IMG/VR virus record: IMGVR_UViG_3300043425_000825
Location: 1-44,995 of that record
From: a virus
Length of the DNA stretch: 44,995 nucleotides
Reading direction: 5' to 3' (one strand)
The notes beneath the pieces are model-generated. The model worked only from the letters and a program-made list of their open reading frames with translations, was not told the origin of the DNA and searched no databases. Positions 39,739-44,995 of this stretch are shown here, piece by piece. The position numbers were made by a program, and so were the translations under genes. Within the stretch, counting starts at the first letter, position 1, and the number at the start of each line of letters is the position of its first letter.

Positions 39739-40317
39739 CTAATAAATATCTGTTTTCCTAAACTCCTCTATCTTTTCTTTAAGCTGTTTATATAACTGAG
39801 ATTTGTCTCCACCATGCCAATTTTCTACATCTCCTTGTTCAGTTACAAATGTGTCTTTTTCCTCAAGCCATGAATCCAAGGCCTGTTCAAATTCTTCAAG
39901 ACTAGCATTCTTATTCATATTAAGAATATTCTTCTCATATTCCTCATACTTTCCTTCAAGCTTTAGTTTAGCCTCCATATCAACAACACAGTTCAAACAC
40001 ATTTTATGTACAGAGTACATCTTCTTATTTAATTCATTTGCCTTCATAGGCTTCTTACAACTAGGACACGTAAGAGGTAAAGATACTAAGTGTTTGAATT
40101 TATCTAGCTTGGTAATAGATTGTTTTATACCATTCTTAATGGTCCACTTCTTTCCATCCTCTTCCCAAGTATCACCCTCTTTGTGCTCCTCTATTTTATT
40201 TTCCCAACCTCCGAGTATTTGAGTTTTATCACCAGTTTTACCAGTGATAATGTTTCTCATTCTTTGAACGTCTTTTTGTTTGAATTCTTTTTTTAGAGTA
40301 GAATCTTTTGGTAACAT
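39739..40317 (-). CDS. Zinc-ribbon phage protein, 192 aa
   Basis: Two CxxC pairs, CPSC (near 84-87) and CLNC (near 107-110), form a probable zinc ribbon. Upstream are RMRNIITGKTGDKTQILGGW and WEEDGKKWTIKNGIKQSITK, a β-rich block that I recall from proteins in other T4-like phages. The C-terminal part is helical and acidic (EEYEKNILNMNKNASLEEFE). A nucleic-acid-binding or regulatory role is possible; I know no named function. The last three codons overlap an ATATTTAT motif at 39742-39749. It starts 2 nt after the stop of the metallopeptidase-HAD gene. Confidence 0.7.
   Translation of the reverse strand: MLPKDSTLKKEFKQKDVQRMRNIITGKTGDKTQILGGWENKIEEHKEGDTWEEDGKKWTIKNGIKQSITKLDKFKHLVSLPLTCPSCKKPMKANELNKKMYSVHKMCLNCVVDMEAKLKLEGKYEEYEKNILNMNKNASLEEFEQALDSWLEEKDTFVTEQGDVENWHGGDKSQLYKQLKEKIEEFRKTDIY
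39742..39749 (-). promoter_or_regulatory. ATATTTAT junction motif before DUF3008-like gene
   Basis: The minus strand reads AGATATTTATTAGTAAATC, 18 nt before the DUF3008-like start. It overlaps the last codons of the zinc-ribbon gene, so the coding sequence there must satisfy both uses. Confidence 0.4.
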
Positions 40318-40319
40318 AA

Positions 40320-41213
40320 CTATTTTATTCTAAATTTACTTAATATATCTTTTGTTTTATTAATATCTTTATGCATTATTGCAATCCCGCCTAATGCTTT
40401 CCAAGGAGCAAGATTCGGCCAATAATCATCTATTAGCATAGAGTTCTTAGGATCAGCTGTCATCATAGAATGCTTATCTCCTGTTTGAGCAAATAGAATT
40501 TTTTTAGGTTGAGGATTTAAATTATTTTCTATCCACATTTTTTTTCCTTCTTTAGCAAACTCAAATTTACTAGGACTAGTTAAAATATACGGTTTATATT
40601 TTCCTATAATAGACCATAATTCTTTACCTCCAGGCATCCAATTCATTTTGGCCCAGAAGTCAATACCAGCTTCATTTACTGCAACTTCAAATGCTTTAGA
40701 ACCTTTTTCTGTATAATATTCTCTAGGTTGAACTCCATAAAAGTGTTCAAATCTTTCATCAAAATCACATAGAACTCCATCCATATCACAATAGATTTGA
40801 ATACCTCCAGTTTGTTCTACTTCATATATTTGTTTTAAGCTAGGTAGAAGAGATTCGTAAATAAGATCATTACTCTTACCATAATCTCTCATCATCATAC
40901 CAGCTAGTGCATTTGCTTGATTCTCTATATTAGAACCGGTTTTGCCTGCATCTGCATATAATTTACCTAATTCATTTTGTTTATGATGAACTAATTCATG
41001 ACATAAAGTTCTAAGTATGTCTGCTAGATTTCTATTACCTATATAAACATCTAAATGTTTTTGATTTGGATCATATTGTCCAAAACTTCTTTTTTCAGTA
41101 GCCCATTCACGATCATTTAAAAACCTAATTGTAGGAAGTTTATCTATATCAAGTTTATTTTTTACAAACTGTATAAAATCCTCTATTATTTCTTGTCTTT
41201 GTTCTGGTGTCAT
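40320..41213 (-). CDS. Metallopeptidase-HAD phosphatase fusion, 297 aa
   Basis: Residues 1-112 hold a zincin-like domain. CHELVHHKQN (71-80) is an HExxH motif (His72, Glu73, His76), and IENQAN (96-101) offers a third ligand Glu97, as in small metallopeptidases. Residues 135-297 are a HAD hydrolase of the 5'(3')-deoxyribonucleotidase type: YCDMDGVLCDFD (141-152) has nucleophile Asp143 and Asp145, a YILTSP stretch follows as motif II, and MLIDDYWPNL as the acidic motif. The fusion is unusual. It overlaps the nucleotidyltransferase stop by 4 nt and shares a unit with the P-loop kinase. A combined role in nucleotide or RNA-end processing is inferred. Confidence 0.8.
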   Translation of the reverse strand: MTPEQRQEIIEDFIQFVKNKLDIDKLPTIRFLNDREWATEKRSFGQYDPNQKHLDVYIGNRNLADILRTLCHELVHHKQNELGKLYADAGKTGSNIENQANALAGMMMRDYGKSNDLIYESLLPSLKQIYEVEQTGGIQIYCDMDGVLCDFDERFEHFYGVQPREYYTEKGSKAFEVAVNEAGIDFWAKMNWMPGGKELWSIIGKYKPYILTSPSKFEFAKEGKKMWIENNLNPQPKKILFAQTGDKHSMMTADPKNSMLIDDYWPNLAPWKALGGIAIMHKDINKTKDILSKFRIK

Positions 41214-41800
41214 TTCATTATTTTCAATAATCTTCCAAATACATCTTTAGCTACTCCCTTATTATATGCTGAGTCTGGGATAAACTTAACAAACTCTTCA
41301 AAGTTACCATCTTTAATTGTAGCTCTCATTTGAGTTGCAGATATTCTACCAAATTGTGCAGGTATAATTTGAGGTCTTATTTTATTAGGGAATCTTTTTT
41401 GTATAGAATCAAAATATCCTAATTCTGTTTGTTCTTCTTCACCTGATGCAACATAAACTGGATCAATATCTGGGTTCTCTGCCATAAAAGAAAAGATATC
41501 TTTTATAGGTGTTGACTCTTTAGATATTGATACTTCTATTTTAGGATTAGGTTCTGCTTTTAAATATTCTTGCCAAATATAAAGAGAATCTTCAGGAGTT
41601 ATACCGTACTTAGTAACATTAGATATAACAACATATACCTTATTAATATAATTTAGTGATGCTAAATACTTTGCAGCTTCAAAATGTCCTTTATGAGGAG
41701 GCTTAAATTTACCAGGGTAAAAACAAGGGCCTACATCTGGAGATGCTTCTTTTAATATATCCTCTGCTATCTGTCTTCCTAGTTGTTCGAAGTTAATCAT
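41210..41800 (-). CDS. Cytidylyltransferase-like nucleotidyltransferase with LxE leader, 196 aa
   Basis: After a helical leader ending in LKE (16-18), residues 25-160 form an HxGH nucleotidyltransferase. GKFKPPHKGHFEAAKYL holds His36 and His39 of the HxGH motif, VYVVISN is the Rossmann strand, and ISATQMR (153-159) corresponds to the ISST-type motif that binds ATP phosphates. Family members make NAD+, CDP-lipids or pantetheine intermediates. The substrate here cannot be read from the sequence. An NMN adenylyltransferase (NAD+ salvage) is one option. It overlaps the kinase by 4 nt and the metallopeptidase-HAD gene by 4 nt. Confidence 0.85.
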   Translation of the reverse strand: MINFEQLGRQIAEDILKEASPDVGPCFYPGKFKPPHKGHFEAAKYLASLNYINKVYVVISNVTKYGITPEDSLYIWQEYLKAEPNPKIEVSISKESTPIKDIFSFMAENPDIDPVYVASGEEEQTELGYFDSIQKRFPNKIRPQIIPAQFGRISATQMRATIKDGNFEEFVKFIPDSAYNKGVAKDVFGRLLKIMK

Positions 41801-42585
41801 GACTTAATAAATGATTTTGCTTTAGACACAACATTTTCAATACTATCATCTTTTAAAGACTCAACTTGCTTTTCTATATCTTCAAATTGTCCTGATAAGA
41901 TGTCTATTTGTTTATCCACTAACTCTTTAGATTTTGCTTTCTCCTCAGGTGATTTTTCCTTGGCGGGATCTTTTCTAAAGGTAGAAGTAAATTGTCCAGA
42001 AGATAATAGCTCAGAAAAGAATTCTTTTAATTTACCAGAATTGTAGGCTTTCATAAAAGCGTCTACCATTTTCTTTTCAGCAGGACTTACATCAGTTTGA
42101 ACTAGTAAAAAATTATCTCCAAACATACTTTTATATGTAGAGATATTTTTATATACGTTATTCCAACTTGACAATACTCCAACTGTTGGTACCTTTCTTT
42201 CTCTCTTAAAGTTTCTTAAGAAGCTAACTACTGGATTGGTGTAGACCATAATCATCATTACATCGTATCCAGCAGATTCTATACCCTTCACTCTTTCTAC
42301 ATTTGTTCCTGTAGTATCGTAAAGAAAGTTTTTTCCTGATTTTATTGCATTAGGAAGATCAACTTTCTCGATATAACTAGAAGCTTTGCCCAGACTATTA
42401 TACATAGGACTATCTTTGTCTTCTACATACTTGTCTGCATTTAGTTCTTCCCAGCCTGCTTTTTGAAGATCTGGTTGTAATTGCCTAACTACACTGGACT
42501 TGCCTGCACCTGCTCCGCCAGCCATAACAATAGCCTTACTACCATTTTCAGGTTGTTCTTTTAATAAATCTAGTAGCTTAATCAT
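41797..42585 (-). CDS. P-loop kinase (zeta-toxin/polynucleotide-kinase-like) with LxE leader, 262 aa
   Basis: MIKLLDLLKE (1-10) is a clear amphipathic leader ending in LKE. GGAGAGKS (23-30) is Walker A. LNADKYVED (about 48-56) gives the Asp of the substrate site, YDTTGTN the following motif, and RERKVPTVGVLSSWNNVYKN the lid arginines, as in zeta-toxin and polynucleotide-kinase families. Residues about 185-262 are a helical, Lys/Glu-rich C-terminal extension with coiled-coil character, not part of the kinase. The substrate is not known. A DNA/RNA 5'-end or a small molecule is possible. It starts 8 nt from an ATATTTAT motif and heads the three-enzyme overlapping unit. Confidence 0.8.
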   Translation of the reverse strand: MIKLLDLLKEQPENGSKAIVMAGGAGAGKSSVVRQLQPDLQKAGWEELNADKYVEDKDSPMYNSLGKASSYIEKVDLPNAIKSGKNFLYDTTGTNVERVKGIESAGYDVMMIMVYTNPVVSFLRNFKRERKVPTVGVLSSWNNVYKNISTYKSMFGDNFLLVQTDVSPAEKKMVDAFMKAYNSGKLKEFFSELLSSGQFTSTFRKDPAKEKSPEEKAKSKELVDKQIDILSGQFEDIEKQVESLKDDSIENVVSKAKSFIKS

Positions 42586-42592
42586 ACTACTA

Positions 42593-42600
42593 ATAAATAT
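42593..42600 (-). promoter_or_regulatory. ATATTTAT junction motif before the kinase gene
   Basis: The minus strand reads TTAATATTTATTAGTAGTATG, with the kinase ATG about 8 nt downstream. It overlaps the stop codon of the nuclease gene. Confidence 0.4.
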
Positions 42601-43394
42601 TAATCTGTAAGTTTAACGGTATTAGGCAGAGTAAGTAATTCAATCTCAGACTCAGGATGCATAATCTTATAAGTCTCATAGGTATGCAAGAACATACTAA
42701 AGTACTCGTCAACTGTCTTCTTTCCTTCAATTATTTCCCAACCTGCACCTTGCATTTTTTTGCCTGCCTTATCTGCCCCTCTTTTAGAAGATTTAAGCCA
42801 TATGATACCGTTACGATCCACTTTTTGGAGGTATCTTTCTTCATAAGCTTTAGTGTAGGCTGACATTTGTAAGTAGTAGCTTTCATGAACTGAGTTTGAT
42901 GTTTTGATATCTAATAACCACTTTTCTCCTTTAATATCTACCAATAGATCTAAAGTACCAGAATATTTGTAGGTGTCACTAAACATGAATTCTTCTGATA
43001 GTAAAAGAGTTGGTTTGTAGGTTGTCCAGAAGTCTGTAAAACTTAAAATCATTTTCCATACATGTGTATGATAATTAACTTTACCATCAGGTTCAATCCA
43101 TCTAATTTCTTCACCCTTTAAGAATTTTTCTACGGCATTGTGGACTTGAGTTCCCTCATCGCCAGCGCGACGCATAACAATATCAGCATTATGGCCCATG
43201 TCTTTAATCCAAGTTTCGAAAAAAGCACCTTTCGGAAAGTAACCAAGAATTGTGGTAACAGACGGATAAAAAACCCCAGGCGATCTTTGATAATATCTAG
43301 AATCATGTAATGTAATTTGTCTAAGTTCAGGATCTGTTTCAACGATTCTTTTTAAGAACTTGTCTCGATAGACATTCTTGTTTTGTTCGATCAT
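42600..43394 (-). CDS. RecB/Cas4-like PD-(D/E)XK exonuclease, 264 aa
   Basis: This 264-aa protein has the motifs of the RecB/Cas4-type nuclease fold. GTQVHNAVEKFL gives His85, YSGTLDLL gives Asp149, KWLLDIKTS gives Asp162 and Lys164, and YLQMSAY gives Gln176. Such phage nucleases resect DNA ends and serve replication and recombination. The N-terminus (KFLKRIVETDPELRQITLHD) and YPSVTTILGY resemble related phage enzymes. It overlaps the primase start region by 4 nt, so the two are coupled in a replication unit. Confidence 0.85.
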   Translation of the reverse strand: MIEQNKNVYRDKFLKRIVETDPELRQITLHDSRYYQRSPGVFYPSVTTILGYFPKGAFFETWIKDMGHNADIVMRRAGDEGTQVHNAVEKFLKGEEIRWIEPDGKVNYHTHVWKMILSFTDFWTTYKPTLLLSEEFMFSDTYKYSGTLDLLVDIKGEKWLLDIKTSNSVHESYYLQMSAYTKAYEERYLQKVDRNGIIWLKSSKRGADKAGKKMQGAGWEIIEGKKTVDEYFSMFLHTYETYKIMHPESEIELLTLPNTVKLTD

Positions 43395-44320
43395 ATTAGT
43401 TGTATTTTTTTGAGAAGCAGGTCTCCGAAAGACAGTGGCTTCGCAGTATGTAATAACTTGGTCATATTATTAAAACCAAGGTCAGAAGGATCTTTACCTT
43501 CTAATTCTATTAAATAAACTTCTTTACCTAAATTAAGAAGATTTTGTGAATAATCTAGTGCTTCTTTAAGAGCATCTTTGTCTAATGCCAAATATACTGT
43601 TTTTACTTCAGATTCTACTAATTTCATCATGAGTGACTGAGGAATAGTTTTACCAAATAAAGGAATAGCATTACGTTTAATTGCAATAGCATCAAAAATA
43701 CCTTCACATAATATAACAGGAATAGACCAATTAATAAAATACTCTAGACCTATAAGTTCTGTTTTATTACAACTAGGAGCATCATATTTACGAGAAGGAT
43801 CAGGTTCAAATGATCTAGCAATAAAATAATTTACATTTCCATCTTTATCATATGAAGGCACTATAATTCTATTTCTGTATCTTCCTGTTTTACAGTATCC
43901 AATATTATACTTTTGTATATCTTTAATAGAAATGTTTCTTTTCTTTAAATAGGCTAAAGCATGTCTACACTCAAGAGATTTATCTGGATTATATAATGAA
44001 ATGAATTCTTCCGGTAGGGTTACTTTATTTGGTTTAGTAGTATCAATCTTTGTATTATCTCCTTGAAAATAGTTTTTCATTTCGATAATTTTTTCAGTAG
44101 GAGCATCTACTTTTTTTAATAGCGACACTGGTGTTTTGCCTTTAGTAGCAGGGTGACAAGTCCAACAATTATATTGTCCAGACTTAATATTCACTATTAA
44201 CTTAGGATTATGATGCTTACAAACTGGGCAATAGAATGCATAATCCATAGTGGTTTTAGATCCTTTTCCTTTACCAAGAACTGTTTCTAATAATCCTAAT
44301 ACGAGTAACTCTTTGTCCAT
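43391..44320 (-). CDS. DnaG-type DNA primase, TOPRIM family, 309 aa
   Basis: The N-terminus has a CxxC...CxxC zinc-binding domain (Cys31, Cys34, Cys52, Cys55). The TOPRIM core follows: ILCEGIFDAI gives Glu206, and YLALDKDA gives the Asp247-x-Asp249 pair, with LEGKDPSDLG downstream. The part from residue 110 (YNPDKSLECRHALAYLKKRN, GYCKTGRYRNRIIVPSYDKD) fits the RNA-polymerase-type domain that precedes TOPRIM. No helicase domain is attached, as in T4 gp61. It makes RNA primers for lagging-strand synthesis. It is the first minus-strand gene beyond the divergent region and has a host-like promoter box 5 nt upstream. Confidence 0.85.
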   Translation of the reverse strand: MDKELLVLGLLETVLGKGKGSKTTMDYAFYCPVCKHHNPKLIVNIKSGQYNCWTCHPATKGKTPVSLLKKVDAPTEKIIEMKNYFQGDNTKIDTTKPNKVTLPEEFISLYNPDKSLECRHALAYLKKRNISIKDIQKYNIGYCKTGRYRNRIIVPSYDKDGNVNYFIARSFEPDPSRKYDAPSCNKTELIGLEYFINWSIPVILCEGIFDAIAIKRNAIPLFGKTIPQSLMMKLVESEVKTVYLALDKDALKEALDYSQNLLNLGKEVYLIELEGKDPSDLGFNNMTKLLHTAKPLSFGDLLLKKIQLI

Positions 44321-44324
44321 TTAT

Positions 44325-44332
44325 CAAATATA
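44325..44332 (-). promoter_or_regulatory. Bacteroidota-type -7 promoter box before primase
   Basis: The minus strand reads TATATTTG here, matching the TAnnTTTG -7 element of Bacteroidota housekeeping promoters. It ends 4 nt before the primase ATG, so transcription would start at or next to the start codon. A convincing -33 TTTG at the usual spacing is not obvious. Confidence 0.4.
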
Positions 44333-44355
44333 AGACAAAAAAATGACATAAAAAA

Positions 44356-44365
44356 ATATTTATTA
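44356..44365 (+). promoter_or_regulatory. ATATTTATTA motif on plus strand in divergent region
   Basis: The plus strand reads ATATTTATTA, identical to the extended form of the minus-strand junction motif and pointing towards the plus-strand transcription unit. It lies about 60 nt upstream of the structured element. TATATTGG at 44397-44404 is a further possible promoter element for plus-strand transcription. Confidence 0.35.
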
Positions 44366-44417
44366 AAAAAAATTTTTCTGTTTCAAATATTTGTTGTATA
44401 TTGGTAAAACTAATGTC

Positions 44418-44600
44418 GTATACTCAGGCTCTATGCCATAGCTTGGTTAAATTCCATGAGTGAGTTTTAGAATGAGTAAGCAACACGACTACCAGGAGTA
44501 AAGACCAATATATGCTTCAGGTATACAAAAATAGTTGGTAGTGAAAGCCTAAAATAATATCGGCCATATCCGACGGTTTAGTCCGCTAAAGGATTTTAGA
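44418..44600 (+). ncRNA. Candidate structured RNA in the divergent intergenic region
   Basis: The 351-nt stretch 44321-44671 has no substantial gene but unusually ordered sequence. By hand I see several plus-strand helices: ACTCAGG (44422-44428) with CC-A-TGAGT (44454-44461); ACTACCA (44488-44494) with TGGTAGT (44536-44542), containing a TATGC/GTATA hairpin with loop TTCAG (44511-44525); and CTAAAAT (44549-44555) with ATTTTAG (44593-44599), enclosing hairpins TCGG/CCGA (44560-44573) and TTTAG/CTAAA (44577-44590). The last set makes a three-way junction. Its G/C content exceeds the flanking A/T-rich DNA. Strand is assumed from the plus-strand motifs upstream. No known RNA family was recognised; a leader riboswitch for 44672, an independent RNA or an origin are alternatives. 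Confidence 0.5.
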
Positions 44601-44671
44601 TATAAGCTACAGATGAAAAACAAAGTCAATTACACTCTAAAAAAAGGCTAAATACCTTTAAACTAGCTATT

Positions 44672-44839
44672 ATGCAAGTAGAAGATTTTCAAATAGAAGG
44701 AGATAAAATAACAGAAGAGCAATTAAATGCACTATATATTTACTTATCGATGACATTTGATACTATGAAAGACGAAGAAAAAATGACGTGGTATCAAATA
44801 ATGCAAAAAATAGATAAAGAATTTTATGAACAAGATTAA
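44672..44839 (+). CDS. Small hypothetical protein, 55 aa
   Basis: An ATG at 44672 opens a 55-codon frame ending in TAA at 44839. The protein is acidic and helical (MQVEDFQIEGDKITEEQLNA, then YIYLSMTFDTMKDEEKMTWY) with no membrane span. No Shine-Dalgarno sequence precedes it. It is the first gene of the rightward unit and overlaps the glutaredoxin-like start by 14 nt, which supports expression. I do not recognise it. Confidence 0.7.
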   Translation: MQVEDFQIEGDKITEEQLNALYIYLSMTFDTMKDEEKMTWYQIMQKIDKEFYEQD

Positions 44840-44995
44840 ATTATTATTACTAGAAGGTTGTAGTAAGTGTGAAAAACTAAAGCAAGAATTAGGTAGAAAC
44901 TATATTCATTACGATTATGAAGTTTGTAAATCGGATACGGAACTTTGTGATTCTATTGAAGATTTAATAGGATGCTCTAACTATCCTATAGTATT
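44826..44995 (+). CDS. Glutaredoxin/thioredoxin-fold protein (partial, continues beyond window)
   Basis: The frame starts at 44826 and runs off the right edge after 56 codons. KLLLLEGCSKCEKLKQEL places a CSKC redox motif directly after the first β-strand, as in glutaredoxins. SNYPIV near the end would be the cis-proline strand. Phages often carry such proteins as electron donors for ribonucleotide reductase, so a deoxynucleotide-synthesis unit may lie to the right. The partner is not in this window. Confidence 0.75.
   Translation, partial: MNKIKLLLLEGCSKCEKLKQELGRNYIHYDYEVCKSDTELCDSIEDLIGCSNYPIV

Noticed and set aside
44486-44582. Group I intron core (ACGACTA and TTTAGTCC, possible P7 pairing; GTATAC pair as P3)
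   Set aside because: Other conserved core elements and a P1 splice-site helix are not evident, the spacing between these elements is too long, and there is no interrupted gene on either side.
44613-44651. 12-codon frame beginning MKNKVNYTLKKG upstream of the 55-aa gene
   Set aside because: It is too short to support by composition, lies at the edge of the structured element, and lacks a start signal; a leader peptide cannot be excluded.
1-44995. Integrase, tRNA genes, insertion sequences or attachment sites
   Set aside because: None was found on either strand. The window looks like a virulent phage genome rather than a prophage or mobile island.

Overview
The window is a stretch of a large tailed-phage genome of the T4-like myovirus type. 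It is AT-rich and almost fully coding, with every gene on the minus strand until about 44.3 kb and a divergent plus-strand unit at the right edge. Recognisable T4 core proteins are the large terminase (gp17), portal (gp20), prohead protease (gp21), a scaffold-like acidic protein (gp22-like), major capsid protein (gp23), and neck/tail-completion proteins resembling gp13, gp14 and gp15, with PhoH inserted after the capsid gene. The host is probably a member of the Bacteroidota. Genes lack Shine-Dalgarno sequences, starts are preceded by A/T-rich sequence, and a TAnnTTTG-type -7 box lies just before the primase gene. This host call is an inference.

Layout, read in the direction of minus-strand transcription from right to left. 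(1) 44.3-42.6 kb: DnaG-type primase and a RecB/Cas4-like PD-(D/E)XK nuclease. (2) 42.6-33.2 kb: a dense run of small, overlapping genes. They include a P-loop kinase, a nucleotidyltransferase, a metallopeptidase-HAD phosphatase fusion, a zinc-ribbon protein, a DUF3008-like protein, a Dps-like protein and many conserved phage proteins of unknown function. Several begin with a short amphipathic peptide ending in (L/I)-x-E, which resembles the capsid-targeting sequences of T4 internal proteins. (3) 33.2-22.2 kb: the head-assembly block. (4) 22.2-18.4 kb: PhoH and neck proteins. (5) 18.3-1.8 kb: the adhesion block. It has a 3160-residue fibre and a 986-residue fibre built of proline-poor Gly-Ser-Ser/Gly-Thr-Ser collagen-like triplets, YadA-head-like repeats and a C1q-like domain, plus three tandem LamG-like proteins and a protein with three divergent repeats of one domain. 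(6) 1.8-0 kb: a partial glycosyltransferase fused to an FkbM-type methyltransferase, directly downstream of the Ser/Thr-rich fibres.

The genes form one virion-building programme: make and package the head, close it with neck proteins, and attach a variable set of sugar-binding fibres. A short motif reading ATATTTAT in the direction of transcription recurs at ten gene junctions and is a candidate phage promoter element that would divide the region into units. The only gene-free stretch above 300 bases (44321-44671) separates the two transcription directions. It holds a candidate structured RNA with several predicted helices. The most interesting leads are a possible fibre-glycosylation system, a set of possibly virion-packaged enzymes, the recurring junction motif and the unexplained structured intergenic element.
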